DNA of 64,000 nt from Bacteroidales bacterium (GCA_003150235.1 QAMW01000041.1:1-64000), one strand, 5' to 3'; positions 1 to 8,591 are shown, counted from the stretch's first letter. Numbers and translations: made by a program. Notes: generated from the sequence alone by a model not told the origin.

Positions 1-1
1 G

Positions 2-1201
2 TTTTCATGCGTTTGCGCATTTGCAGACGCATCAGTCCTCGGTATTTTCGAAGACACCAATTTCCCGGCAGGAATTGTGGGAGAAAGAGATGGAGTTCAC
101 CGTTTGGAGATAATTGACAACGAACTTTACGCTGCAACCGAAAAGGGGATTTTTAAATATTCTGAATCATCAAATACCTGGAGCCTGTGGGCATTGGAAA
201 ACGTCAATGTAATGGACTTCAAGGTCAACGGTGAAGAAGTAGTGGCGATAATAGTTCCCCAGAATACAAAAGAGTTCAGGGCAGTGGAGCTTGCCCGCAT
301 TATAAGGTTTAACCGGAACGAATCGGGATGGGAGGATATAACAAGTGCCGGGATGGGATACAACTTTTATGACCAAGCTATTACATATGTAATGCGTCTT
401 GCACAACATCCCTCAGAGCCTCATAAACTTATGGTTGTCGCTTATCCCGGTATCTGGGTTTCTGAAGATTTCGGGACATCATGGCAATCTAAAACCGATT
501 GTATATATACATATAATGAACATCAGTTTTTAGGATGGCATCCTGCCAATAACGATGTAATTTTCTATACAACTGAAAATGACGCATTCGCAACAGAGAT
601 TCAGCGAAGCGGCAATGGCGGTCAGGATTGGGATATTATTAATCCTGATGCGAACGGAGATAATTCATGCCACTGCCTTGCATTTGATCCTGAAAATCCA
701 AACCATATTCTATATTCCGGCGAAGGATGTATTTTTGAATCAGATGACTGTGGAATCTCCTGGCATTGTGTTTATCGACAAGATTATCATAATCAAGAAT
801 CCCCAATCGGGTATGCCTATAATATTATGTATGACCGTTCAAACAACAATATTCTTTATGCTGTCATTCTTTATGCTGTCGGTTGTAGTTCTGATGGCTA
901 CATACATATCTTCACATCATCTGACAATGGCAAGACCTGGAGGCGTATTGTCAAAAGCGATAAGTTCTATGACAAAGAGTATTGGATATTTGAATCAGTA
1001 TTTCTCAACGGTAAGCTATACATATATACTCGAAAAGGAGTGTTGACATACAGCCTCGACAATAATTCCGGCATAAGAAACATAATGACCGGAAATAACA
1101 ATGTAGCTGAAATGCTTTATGATTTGTGGGGGCGCAGAGTAATCGCCCCTCAGACCGGAACTATTTATATGCGAGGAGGCAAAAAAATAATCGCAAATTA
1201 A
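2..1201 (+). CDS. Secreted Asp-box (BNR-like) beta-propeller protein, 5' end cut by window edge
   Basis: The frame is open from base 2. The first visible residues look like the end of a signal peptide, so the true start lies left of the window; a GTG at 77 is only an internal candidate. Four Asp-box motifs of the S-x-D-x-G-x-x-W type are visible: SEDFGTSW, SGNGGQDW (degenerate), SDDCGISW and SSDNGKTW. Such boxes mark sialidase-like or photosystem-assembly-like beta-propellers. They are structural and do not prove an enzyme; I see no sialidase FRIP motif or arginine triad. The last ~30 residues (YDLWGRRV, then GTIYMRGGKKIIAN) resemble the short C-terminal tail of many secreted Bacteroidales proteins. 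Probably a surface or secreted glycan-binding or cell-wall protein; exact function unknown. Confidence 0.75.
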   Translation, partial: FSCVCAFADASVLGIFEDTNFPAGIVGERDGVHRLEIIDNELYAATEKGIFKYSESSNTWSLWALENVNVMDFKVNGEEVVAIIVPQNTKEFRAVELARIIRFNRNESGWEDITSAGMGYNFYDQAITYVMRLAQHPSEPHKLMVVAYPGIWVSEDFGTSWQSKTDCIYTYNEHQFLGWHPANNDVIFYTTENDAFATEIQRSGNGGQDWDIINPDANGDNSCHCLAFDPENPNHILYSGEGCIFESDDCGISWHCVYRQDYHNQESPIGYAYNIMYDRSNNNILYAVILYAVGCSSDGYIHIFTSSDNGKTWRRIVKSDKFYDKEYWIFESVFLNGKLYIYTRKGVLTYSLDNNSGIRNIMTGNNNVAEMLYDLWGRRVIAPQTGTIYMRGGKKIIAN

Positions 1202-1203
1202 CT

Positions 1204-1424
1204 ATGAAACGAATTATCTTCTAACTCATAATAGCTTGTTTCATTCTTTCCGCCAATGCACATGCCTCCGATGGAGATGTTTTACCCTCCGACCGCAACC
1301 ATTGGACTGTTACGGTAGCATACGACGCTTCAATTCCGGGAAATTGCCACATTCATATCGCGGTTGAGTCCTCGCTCATAGCGGTTGATACATATAGGAA
1401 ATTCCTACTATTAGGCATAGAATT
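1204..1424 (+). pseudogene. Remnant of a secreted-protein gene with an early stop codon
   Basis: An ATG two bases after the preceding stop opens MKRIIF, then TAA at 1222-1224. In the same frame the sequence continues as a convincing signal peptide (LIIACFILSANAHA) and a mature-looking start (SDGDVLPSDRNHW). One T-to-A change in a TTA leucine codon would explain the stop. The frame stays open to the 3' end of the opposite-strand gene, with no sign of the rest of the protein, so the 3' part appears lost. This is a decayed secreted-protein gene. It could be a paralogue of the gene before it, but too little is left to compare. Confidence 0.55.
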
Positions 1425-1970
1425 TCAGGGCTTGGCGGGACGTAATCGGGCGATTTTTGCTTTGGTCTGTCGCAACGCGCTTTTCAGTCCCGGAGACAGG
1501 GATTGCGACGACATCATGTCAAGATGCTGCTCCAACTCGGCAATAAGTTCGGGGAAATGACGACACATGCGGAATGCCGTATAGATACTGAAACATCTTA
1601 CGGCGTATGCCTCACACTCGGAGTTGATTTTCGACATGCAGAAATCAAGGAAATCGGTGCGGATATTGTCGGGGGTATAATCCTGCACCTTCAACAGCTG
1701 AAGCAACATGCGCTTCTTTCCGGTGTCGGTCTCCGCCAACAGCATGTCAATCAGCTCGTCCTGCAGCGAATGAAGCCACTCAGCCTCCGACGCGGGCAGA
1801 TGGGTCATCACCCAGAGGGCATTGGCGCTTGTACGCCGGTCGCCGCTGTGAGCAAGCGACCACAGAGCAGCCCGGTTTTCGGGTGTCGCAGCGACCCGTG
1901 AAGCCGCTATCCCAATTTCGGGGATGTTGATTTTCCCCGACAACAGCGATTCCAAATCTTCCGCCATCAT
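1425..1970 (-). CDS. Helical (HEAT-like) hypothetical protein, 181 aa
   Basis: No named family recognised. The protein is all-helical in appearance, leucine-rich, without signal peptide or membrane segment, and has a HEAT/ARM-like rhythm (stretches such as RRTSANALWVMTHLP and KKRMLLQLLKVQDYTPD). It starts MMAED; the ATG at 1970 overlaps the stop of the upstream M50 protease gene by four bases (ATGA), so the two are translationally coupled and probably act together. A cytoplasmic partner or adaptor role is inference only. Confidence 0.7.
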   Translation of the reverse strand: MMAEDLESLLSGKINIPEIGIAASRVAATPENRAALWSLAHSGDRRTSANALWVMTHLPASEAEWLHSLQDELIDMLLAETDTGKKRMLLQLLKVQDYTPDNIRTDFLDFCMSKINSECEAYAVRCFSIYTAFRMCRHFPELIAELEQHLDMMSSQSLSPGLKSALRQTKAKIARLRPAKP

Positions 1971-3109
1971 AATCCGAGCATGTCGCGCATTATCGCCAGG
2001 TCGCTTTTCACCTCTCCCTGAAGGAGATAGTCGCTCTCCCGGCTTTTAAGATTTTCATATATGGAGAGAGCCTTCTCCTTGTCATTGTCGAGCTTAAGAG
2101 CCACTGCACATAATATCCTCTCCTTTGATGACATCACCTTACGGTATGCCTCAATATATTTTCTCAGCTTGTCATCAAGCAAAGCGGCAGCCCCCGCCAT
2201 GTCATCGTTCATCAACCGGAGAAAAACGAGTTCGCAGGCGATTTCCTTGACATAAAGCGGGATTACCTCATCTTTATGTGTATATAACCCTTCATATTCC
2301 GCCAGAGCATCGGAATATCGCAACTCGTCAACAAGCCTTGACGCCGCCATCATCGGCAGGGTGACCTCCAGCGGATTCCGGTAGTCAATCTTCTCTGGAA
2401 TTACAAACAATGCATCGGGCATATCCTTCGGGCGTACACCTTCCTGAATCAAGACATTCGCCCTCAGCGACACAACCAATCCGCGCCGTGCAATCATGTT
2501 TTTCCGCAGGACAATCATGTTGTAGCCGTCATTTCCCACGCCGCCAAGTTTCATCGGTATGCCATTCAACAATATAAGGAGGAAAGCCGCCAACATGAAA
2601 ATCACGACACATTCAGTCACAAAAGGATGCCCCTTTACAAGCAATAGCGGCGCAACCGCCAGCATCGCAATTATATTGAAGAAAACGCCCCCGAAATTAT
2701 ACCACTCCACGGGAATCTTTTCAAGCGGAAGGTCGGGGGGAGTCAGCAGACACTGCCCTCCGGTCCCGTCGATTGAAAACCGCTTTACCCTCAGTCGTCC
2801 GTCAATCTTTATTATCGTGAAATTAAAAATCCGGAACGACACAAAACTGTAGCCCGACATGATACCGCACACGAGATGTCCCGTCTCGTGAATGATGACA
2901 AGGATAATCACGGAAACGATGAAGGCAAGTGCCCCGACTACGGCGGCTATTACTGATTCGCTGAAACTTGTCGATTTGAGTTTATCGATAAATTCACTCA
3001 TGGAAGTGTCGGTGAAACCGACTATGATTATTCCGGCTATCAGAAATCCGGCGACTATACCTATCGCCAGCCCCAACACCATCTTCAAAACAGATTTCAA
3101 AACACCCAT
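1967..3109 (-). CDS. M50-family membrane metalloprotease
   Basis: Site-2-protease-like zinc protease. The N-terminus has two hydrophobic segments; the second runs into HETGH at about residues 75-79, the HExxH zinc motif of peptidase family M50. More hydrophobic segments follow, with NGIPMKLGGVGNDG at about residue 185, which sits where M50 enzymes carry their third zinc ligand and Pro/Asp motif. The last ~120 residues are soluble and TPR-like (SDALAEYEGLY, KALSIYENLK). There is no PDZ domain, unlike RseP. Substrate unknown. The coupled downstream helical protein may be a partner. A TAACTTTG box on this strand at 3222-3215 suggests a promoter about 105 bp before the start. Confidence 0.82.
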   Translation of the reverse strand: MGVLKSVLKMVLGLAIGIVAGFLIAGIIIVGFTDTSMSEFIDKLKSTSFSESVIAAVVGALAFIVSVIILVIIHETGHLVCGIMSGYSFVSFRIFNFTIIKIDGRLRVKRFSIDGTGGQCLLTPPDLPLEKIPVEWYNFGGVFFNIIAMLAVAPLLLVKGHPFVTECVVIFMLAAFLLILLNGIPMKLGGVGNDGYNMIVLRKNMIARRGLVVSLRANVLIQEGVRPKDMPDALFVIPEKIDYRNPLEVTLPMMAASRLVDELRYSDALAEYEGLYTHKDEVIPLYVKEIACELVFLRLMNDDMAGAAALLDDKLRKYIEAYRKVMSSKERILCAVALKLDNDKEKALSIYENLKSRESDYLLQGEVKSDLAIMRDMLGL

Positions 3110-3214
3110 AGCACCTGACTACTTATTATTCATTACATCCATTGTTGCCTGTTTTCACTTATTTGTGTCATCCGCAGGCTACTTATATATTATAGCATTT
3201 ATATTATAGCATTG

Positions 3215-3222
3215 CAAAGTTA
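3215..3222 (-). promoter_or_regulatory. Bacteroidetes -7 box for the M50 gene
   Basis: Reads TAACTTTG on the minus strand, an exact match to TAnnTTTG. It lies ~105 bp before the ATG at 3109. No well-placed -33 TTG was found, so confidence is moderate. Confidence 0.45.
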
Positions 3223-3330
3223 CTATAATTTCACAAAAAAATATGAGTTGTCAATTTTCAGAGGAGATACATATGGACATAGGGTCAGAAGATATAAGAA
3301 GTCGTTAGTTCTCAGTTGTCATCGCGTAGC

Positions 3331-3618
3331 TGTAGGGGCGCATGGAAGTGCGCCCGAGCCTATTGGCAAATCGCTGAATGTGATAGTTTTATCCCCGTTT
3401 CAGGGGATAATCCAAATTTAGCCGGGCGGTTGAGCATAGCGAATCCCCCGGATAGCATCGCAGAGGCTAATGTTTCCGACAGGAATCATCACGGAGCACG
3501 ATTGATGATTCCCTGACGGGAAACGCCTCCGGCCGCCTACTTTTCCGTAGGTTTCGCTTCGCTCAACGCTACGGCTAAACAGAGATGATGCCCTGCGGGC
3601 AACCCCCTGTTGCAACTG
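3331..3618. repeat. Nested-palindrome repeat family A, copy 1
   Basis: About 290 bp. Hairpin blocks are arranged as a mirror: a TTTAGCCGGGCGGTTGAGC block and a GTTTCCGACAGGAATCATC block are answered downstream by GATGATTCCCTGACGGGAAAC and by CTCAACGCTACGGCTAAA, then ATGATGCCCTGCGGGCAAC. The left edge carries TGTAGGGGCG...GTGCGCCCGAG, itself a hairpin. Not coding. Confidence 0.75.
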
Positions 3619-3638
3619 CATGCTGATTCACAAGCCGA

Positions 3639-3934
3639 TGTAGGGGAGAGTGGAAGCTCGCCCGAGCCTACAGGCAAATCGCGGAATGTGATAGTTTTAT
3701 CCCCGTTTAAGGGGATAATCCAAATTTAGCCGGGCGGTTGAGCGTAGCGAAACCCCCGGATAGAATCGTATAAGCTGATGTTTCCGACAGGAATCATCAA
3801 TCGTGCTCCAAGATGATTCCCTGACGGGAAACGCCTCCGGATGCGCCACTTTTCCGTAGGTTTCGCTTCGCTCAACGCTACGGCTAAACAGAGATGATGC
3901 CCTGCGGGCAACCTCCGATTGCAGCTACGCGGTG
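3639..3934. repeat. Nested-palindrome repeat family A, copy 2
   Basis: Tandem direct copy of the unit at 3331-3618, with the same block order (TGTAGGGG edge, ATCCCCGTTTAAGGGGATAA hairpin, TAGCCGGGCGG block, AGGAATCATC/GATGATTCC pair, GCTACGGCTAAA, CCCTGCGGGCAAC). It differs by scattered substitutions and small indels. A related copy is at 58.2 kb. Confidence 0.75.
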
Positions 3935-4030
3935 ACTGCCTATACTGTCGACCGGATGCAACCCGACTTAAAATGCATTATGATGCAGCAAAAAGAGCCG
4001 CTCAACAAAGTAAATCATGAAAATCTGCTG

Positions 4031-4038
4031 TAACTTTG
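4031..4038 (+). promoter_or_regulatory. -7 box that fixes the start of the AraC-type gene
   Basis: TAACTTTG followed by C, a perfect -7 element. It lies inside the longest open frame, after the ATG at 4017, so transcription should begin near 4045 and translation at the ATG at 4062. Confidence 0.6.
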
Positions 4039-4061
4039 CACCGGATAAAAACAATCTTGTC

Positions 4062-4889
4062 ATGGAACATCTGGATGTATTTGACTGCTCAAACGTGTTT
4101 ATAGGCAGCTATTTTACCGATGACCGCGACTGCGCCCATTGCAATCGCGACCACACCCTAATCTACATATATTCCGGCGAGCTGGAAATCACGGAAAATG
4201 GGCGTAAGACCATACTCCGCAAAGGCGACTGTGCCTTTCTGCGCCGCGACAACCGCCTGTGGATGCACAAACGCGTCACCGACGGTGAGCCATACCGCTC
4301 GATTGTCCTTAAGTTTTCACGCAAGTTCCTGAGAGAATTTTACCAGACACTCAGCCGGCGCGATATCCCTGCCGATGCGCGTCGCAACAAGGCAAGCCTT
4401 GTCAAATTTCCCGCCAACAGGCTCGATGTTCGCAGTCTGTTTGAGTCGGTCATTCCCTACTTCGATGCCGGAGTGACTCCATCCGATGACATTCTGCGTC
4501 TCAAGATGATTGAAGGAGTTTATACCATACTCAATACCGATGAAAAACTGTATGCCTCACTCTTTGACTTCGTAGAGCCATGGAAGATTGACATCGTGGA
4601 ATTCATGGAGCAAAACTACATGAACGACCTCTCCATGGAAGAACTCGCCTACTATACCGGCAGGAGTCTCGCCACATTCAAGCGTGATTTCAAGAAGGTG
4701 AGCGACCTGTCGCCGCAGAAATGGCTCATACGCCGCAGGCTCGAAGCCGCCCATCACCTTATATCCAGCGGGACAAAACGCGTCACGGAAGCCTGCTTCG
4801 ATGTGGGATTCAAAAACCTGTCACATTTCTCCAAGGTCTACAAAGAGTTATACGGTGTGGCACCTACCATGAGTCTTGTAGCGGAATAG
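4062..4889 (+). CDS. AraC-family transcriptional regulator
   Basis: 275 aa. The N-terminal ~150 residues form a cupin-like sensor (TLIYIYSGELEI, then RKGDCAFLRRDN). The C-terminal ~100 residues carry the paired helix-turn-helix units of AraC/XylS proteins: MEELAYYTGRSLATFKRDFKK, then VTEACFDVGFKNLSHFSKVYK ending GVAPT. The ATG at 4062 is preferred over 4017 because a TAACTTTG promoter box lies between them. It is followed by a terminator and by same-strand acetyltransferase, flavodoxin and cupin genes. In Bacteroidales, AraC genes often sit beside the redox or sugar genes they control, so it may regulate this group. The ligand is unknown. Confidence 0.88.
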   Translation: MEHLDVFDCSNVFIGSYFTDDRDCAHCNRDHTLIYIYSGELEITENGRKTILRKGDCAFLRRDNRLWMHKRVTDGEPYRSIVLKFSRKFLREFYQTLSRRDIPADARRNKASLVKFPANRLDVRSLFESVIPYFDAGVTPSDDILRLKMIEGVYTILNTDEKLYASLFDFVEPWKIDIVEFMEQNYMNDLSMEELAYYTGRSLATFKRDFKKVSDLSPQKWLIRRRLEAAHHLISSGTKRVTEACFDVGFKNLSHFSKVYKELYGVAPTMSLVAE

Positions 4890-4917
4890 TCGTTTGAGCT
4901 TTTCGACAAACATAATT

Positions 4918-4961
4918 GAGCCATACAGCAAAGCCGTTGTATGGCTCTTATTGTAATTTTG
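4918..4961 (+). terminator. Hairpin after the AraC-type gene
   Basis: Perfect 10-bp stem GAGCCATACA / TGTATGGCTC, then TTATTGTAATTTT. It overlaps a TAATTTTG box at 4954-4961 that could serve the next gene, so termination and initiation signals are packed together. Confidence 0.6.
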
Positions 4962-4982
4962 CCATTGTAAAAACTATATATT

Positions 4983-5549
4983 ATGAAAGAGATATTCACC
5001 AGAGACCTAAGCGGCGAAATGGTATCGCCATCCGACCCGGGCTATGATGCCCTTATCAACGACATTTTCTCCACGATGGAGACAGCACAGAAACTCGCCG
5101 GGGTGAGTATCCGCGACCAGAAGCGCGTTCATGAGCTTATGGGCGACATCCTCGGAAAGCCGCTCCCCGAAAGCACCACCCTATTGCCGCCACTGTATAT
5201 CGACTACGGCAAACCGGTGACCATCGGCGAAGATTGCTTCATACAGCAATGCTGCACCTTCTTCGGTCGCGGCGGCATAACCATAGGCAACGGTGTATTC
5301 ATCGGTCCGAAAGTCAACCTCATCACCATCAATCATGACGTGAACCCCGACAACAGAAGCGCCACCTACGGGCGACCGATAGTAATCGAAGACAAGGCGT
5401 GGATAGGCATAAACTCCACCATCCTTCCCGGCGTAAAAATCGGGCATGGCGCCATCATTGGCGCGCAAAGCGTGGTGACACACGACGTACCGCCTATGAC
5501 CATCGTTGCAGGAAATCCGGCAAGAATCATAAAAAAGATAGAGCCATAA
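4983..5549 (+). CDS. Sugar O-acetyltransferase, hexapeptide-repeat (LacA/MaaT type)
   Basis: 188 aa, the usual length for maltose/galactoside O-acetyltransferases, which move acetyl from acetyl-CoA to a sugar hydroxyl. A short helical N-terminal domain is followed by a left-handed beta helix of imperfect hexapeptides (VTIGEDCFI, ITIGNGVFIGP, AWIGINSTILPGVKIGHGAIIGAQSVV). INHDV at about residues 117-121 carries the likely catalytic His; GNPARIIKKI closes the helix. Cytoplasmic, no signal peptide. Common annotation would be maa/lacA-like, but the acceptor cannot be told from sequence. Confidence 0.85.
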   Translation: MKEIFTRDLSGEMVSPSDPGYDALINDIFSTMETAQKLAGVSIRDQKRVHELMGDILGKPLPESTTLLPPLYIDYGKPVTIGEDCFIQQCCTFFGRGGITIGNGVFIGPKVNLITINHDVNPDNRSATYGRPIVIEDKAWIGINSTILPGVKIGHGAIIGAQSVVTHDVPPMTIVAGNPARIIKKIEP

Positions 5550-5648
5550 ACAGCAGAAGCATGTGAGCTATTGATTTTCTGTAATTGAGGTAGATTTATC
5601 CATGATTTTGATATTATTACCTATTAGAAAACTGATTAATTTTGCGTT

Positions 5649-6368
5649 ATGAAAACAAGACTTCTTATCCTCATCACCATCTTAACGGCATTGACCACCG
5701 ATGCCAAGACCCTCATAGCTTATTACAGCTACACCAACAATGTCCACTCCATCGTCACCGAGCTGCAAAAACAGATTGATGCCGACCTGCTGCGCATCGA
5801 GCCTGCTGAAAAAGGGCTTGACTATGCAGCCAACAACTATGCCATAGGGAGTGCGCTGATTTCCGCCATACGCGAGAATCCCGGCAGCGAGAGCTCATAT
5901 CCCGCTATCGACCCGGTTAGCGTGAACATTGACAACTATGACACTGTCATAATCGCCACACCGCTATGGTGGAGCAATATGGCTGCGCCCATGCAGACAT
6001 TTCTGTTTCATTACGGGAAAGAAATGGCAGGGAAACACATAGGGCTTATCGTGTCAAGCGCAAGCAGCGGCATAAGCGGAGTAGAGGCGGATGCAAAACG
6101 TCTTATTCCCGCCGGCGATTTCCTGTCGCCGAGCCTCTGGATACGCAGCTCACAGACATCCAGTGCCGGCTCTCTTCTCGAAGAGTGGCTCAAGGCAATT
6201 GACTACTCCGGTATCGCCGCCATAGACACATTGCGCGATGACACCGCCGGGCTATATACCGCCTACACCCTCTCGGGCGCGAGACTTCTCCACCTCGCCG
6301 AGTCGACATCCTCACTCCCCGACGGCATATACATTATCAATGGAAAGAAAACTTTAATCTCAAGATGA
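5649..6368 (+). CDS. Exported flavodoxin-fold protein with C-terminal sorting-like tail
   Basis: 239 aa. An N-terminal hydrophobic stretch (LLILITILTALTTDA) is a signal peptide. The mature part opens with the flavodoxin-4-type fold: KTLIAYYSYTNNVHSI (FMN phosphate-binding loop), TVIIATPLWWSNMAAPMQTFL and HIGLIVSSASSGISG. Flavodoxins are normally cytoplasmic, so export is notable. The last ~35 residues (YTLSGARLL, then LPDGIYIINGKKTLI) match the short C-terminal module of secreted Bacteroidales proteins. The stop overlaps the next start by four bases (ATGA), so it is co-translated with the decarboxylase/cupin protein. Probably an envelope FMN oxidoreductase; electron donor and target unknown. 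Confidence 0.78.
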   Translation: MKTRLLILITILTALTTDAKTLIAYYSYTNNVHSIVTELQKQIDADLLRIEPAEKGLDYAANNYAIGSALISAIRENPGSESSYPAIDPVSVNIDNYDTVIIATPLWWSNMAAPMQTFLFHYGKEMAGKHIGLIVSSASSGISGVEADAKRLIPAGDFLSPSLWIRSSQTSSAGSLLEEWLKAIDYSGIAAIDTLRDDTAGLYTAYTLSGARLLHLAESTSSLPDGIYIINGKKTLISR

Positions 6369-7180
6369 AAAAAGCAATAATCATGCTGATAATCTCAGCA
6401 ATAACAATTCCTATCATGGCGCAACAAAAAATAATCCAGACAGCAGGACGCGACGCGCTCGGAGAATTTGCCCCCGAGTTCGCCCGCCTCAACGACGACA
6501 TCCTGTTTGGCGAAGTGTGGAGCCGCAACGACCTCCTCTCACTCCGCGACCGCAGTCTCGTGACAATCACCTCGCTCATATCGCAAGGCATCACCGACTC
6601 CTCGCTCACCTATCATCTGCAGGAAGCGAAGAAAAACGGCATCACCCGCGTCGAAGCGGCGGAAATAATCACCCATATCGCCTTTTATGCCGGCTGGCCG
6701 AAGGCATGGGCGGCATTCCGTCTCGCCAAGGATGTATGGAACGACGACATCAAGGGCGACGATGCCAAAGCGGAGTTTCAGCGTCAGATGATATTCCCAA
6801 TCGGAGAGCCTAACACGGCGTACGCAAAATATTTTATCGGAAATAGTTATCTCGCTCCGATATCAACCGAACAGATTGCATTTTCCAACGTGACCTTTGA
6901 ACCGGGTTGCCGCAACAACTGGCACATCCACAAAGCGGAAAAAGGCGGAGGGCAGATGCTCGTAGGCGTTGCCGGCAGAGGATGGTATCAGGAAGAGGGC
7001 AAACCGGCTGTCGAGATACTCCCCGGCACGGTCATCCACATTCCTGCAAACGTAAAACACTGGCATGGTGCGGCAAAAGACTCATGGTTTGCGCATCTTG
7101 CATTTAGCGTACCCGGCACAGCCACCGAAAACGTATGGCTCGAACCGGTGACCGATGAAGAATACGGCTTGTTGCAATAA
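6365..7180 (+). CDS. Exported carboxymuconolactone decarboxylase-like/cupin fusion
   Basis: 271 aa with a signal peptide (MKKAIIMLIISAITIPIMA). Residues ~35-115 resemble the carboxymuconolactone decarboxylase/AhpD fold (SLVTITSLISQGIT, then AAEIITHIAFYAGWPKAWAAF). I do not see the CxxC of AhpD, so thiol peroxidase-reductase activity is unlikely. Residues ~160-255 are a cupin with metal-ligand pattern (NNWHIHKAEKGGGQMLVG, then IPANVKHWHGA). CMD/cupin fusions are common in Bacteroidetes beside flavodoxins and AraC regulators, as here. Small-molecule redox or detoxification is plausible; substrate unknown. Confidence 0.83.
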   Translation: MKKAIIMLIISAITIPIMAQQKIIQTAGRDALGEFAPEFARLNDDILFGEVWSRNDLLSLRDRSLVTITSLISQGITDSSLTYHLQEAKKNGITRVEAAEIITHIAFYAGWPKAWAAFRLAKDVWNDDIKGDDAKAEFQRQMIFPIGEPNTAYAKYFIGNSYLAPISTEQIAFSNVTFEPGCRNNWHIHKAEKGGGQMLVGVAGRGWYQEEGKPAVEILPGTVIHIPANVKHWHGAAKDSWFAHLAFSVPGTATENVWLEPVTDEEYGLLQ

Positions 7181-7202
7181 ATCATGGTATAAGTGTATGC
7201 AG

Positions 7203-7249
7203 CGGAGGGTCAGCGGACATAAAATTCACTGACCCTCCGTAATTTTTTT
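7203..7249 (+). terminator. Rho-independent terminator
   Basis: Perfect 11-bp stem CGGAGGGTCAG / CTGACCCTCCG followed by seven T. It lies between the convergent CMD/cupin and YeiH-type genes and ends the rightward transcript. Confidence 0.85.
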
Positions 7250-7262
7250 GAAAGGTTGTAGC

Positions 7263-8300
7263 TTACAGCCAGATCGGGGCGAGATATTTGGCAAGTATAT
7301 AGCCACCGCCAATCAGCCATATATCGAGGCAGAACGCAAGCACAAACGGCTTGACACCCGCTTTCTTGAACTTATCGATACTGGTCTCGGCACCGAGAGC
7401 CGCCATCGCCATGGTGAGCAGGAAGGTGTCGAAATAGTTTATTGCCTCGACAAACACTGCCGGAAGCAGGTTGAATGAGTTGAACGCTATAACGCCAAGG
7501 AATCCGACAGCAAACCAGGGTATGTTGACCTTACCCTTTTCAGCCGAAGCCCCGCTTTTAGCGCCTCTTCGTGCCACCCAGAAACCGAGTACCAGCAACA
7601 CGGGTACAAGCAGCATCACCCTTATCATCTTCACGATGATTGACACATTTGACACATCAGTGCCCATAGCGTTACCGGCTCCTACGGCATGAGCCACTTC
7701 ATGAAGCGTCGAGCCGCAATATATACCCATCTCCTGAGCGTTCAGGTCAAGCCATCCAGAGCGATACGCCACAGGATAAAGAAACATCGAAATAGTTCCG
7801 AATATCACGACCGTCGCCACGGCAACCGCCGTCTTGTAAGGCTGAGTACGGATAGTCGACTCCGCACCGAGTACCGCTGCAGCACCGCAGATACCGCTGC
7901 CCACCGATGTCAGCAATGCAGTGTCGCGGTCCATCTTAAGCATCTTGCCTATCCATACACCTCCCAGAATGGTCACGATAACCACTATCGTGTCAACGAC
8001 AATACCGGCAACGCCCACATTGACGATATCCTGGAATGTCAGACGGAATCCGTAAAGAATGATACCGAGACGGAGGATTTTCTTCGAACAGAACTGGATA
8101 CCCGGTACCCATGTCTCGGGAAGATTGTTGCGCAACGAATTGGCATATAGCATACCTAAGATAATACCGATTATCATCGGGCTAAACGAGATTTCCTTTA
8201 AGAATTGCGCCTCCCCTATGTAGAAAGCGGCACATGCGAACAATGCTATCAGCAGCACACCATGCAACATACTGACGCGTTTTTCAGAAATGTTTGGCAT
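7263..8300 (-). CDS. YeiH/UPF0324-family putative anion (sulfate) exporter
   Basis: 345 aa polytopic membrane protein with about ten hydrophobic segments. Family hallmarks are FSPMIIGIILGMLYAN near the start, LRLGIILYGFRLTFQDI, SVGSGICGAAAVLG, YCGSTLHEVAHAVGAG and MAALGAETS near the end. The family (PF03601) has been annotated as a putative sulfate exporter; transport evidence is thin for most members. It stands alone and is read away from the TolC operon. A TACTTTTG -7 box lies 63 bp upstream of its start. Confidence 0.87.
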   Translation of the reverse strand: MPNISEKRVSMLHGVLLIALFACAAFYIGEAQFLKEISFSPMIIGIILGMLYANSLRNNLPETWVPGIQFCSKKILRLGIILYGFRLTFQDIVNVGVAGIVVDTIVVIVTILGGVWIGKMLKMDRDTALLTSVGSGICGAAAVLGAESTIRTQPYKTAVAVATVVIFGTISMFLYPVAYRSGWLDLNAQEMGIYCGSTLHEVAHAVGAGNAMGTDVSNVSIIVKMIRVMLLVPVLLVLGFWVARRGAKSGASAEKGKVNIPWFAVGFLGVIAFNSFNLLPAVFVEAINYFDTFLLTMAMAALGAETSIDKFKKAGVKPFVLAFCLDIWLIGGGYILAKYLAPIWL

Positions 8301-8362
8301 TTAAAAATTAGAATTTTAGTTATTATTATGTGATATATACTTTCTTGATGCTTTATCGGCGG

Positions 8363-8370
8363 CAAAAGTA
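8363..8370 (-). promoter_or_regulatory. -7 box for the YeiH-type gene
   Basis: TACTTTTG followed by C on the minus strand, 63 bp before the ATG. No clear -33 element. Confidence 0.45.
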
Positions 8371-8591
8371 GAAAAAAACAATGAGAAATCTGCCCTCTTT
8401 TTCAATCATTGACTCTTCATTACATATTATAATTATATAAATGTGAAAATGTTTAACAGAAGTATCGTGATTTGATAATGACAGCACTCTTTCAACACGC
8501 GTGACATCCATACGGAAAAACTGACCATATTTTCGCCAAACATGACATCTTTTCGATAGCTTGTAACGAACTATTTTTGCTCATTTTAAGT

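Larger units (their letters stand above)
3110..4061. other. Intergenic region dominated by palindromic repeats
   Basis: There is no credible gene here; the short open frames are translations of the repeats. From the left it holds the M50 leader with its -7 box (3215-3222), a short direct repeat of ATATTATAGCATT around 3187-3213, two long palindromic repeat units (3331-3618 and 3639-3934), and then the promoter of the AraC-type gene. Confidence 0.7.

Noticed and set aside
2..1201. Sialidase
   Set aside because: Asp boxes alone are structural; no FRIP motif or arginine triad is visible in the part present.
3418..3911. Small ORFs of 60-70 aa in repeat family A
   Set aside because: They translate the palindromic blocks and differ by frame between copies; typical spurious hypothetical proteins.
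4017..4061. ATG at 4017 as the AraC-type start
   Set aside because: A perfect -7 box at 4031-4038 lies after it, so the transcript starts downstream.
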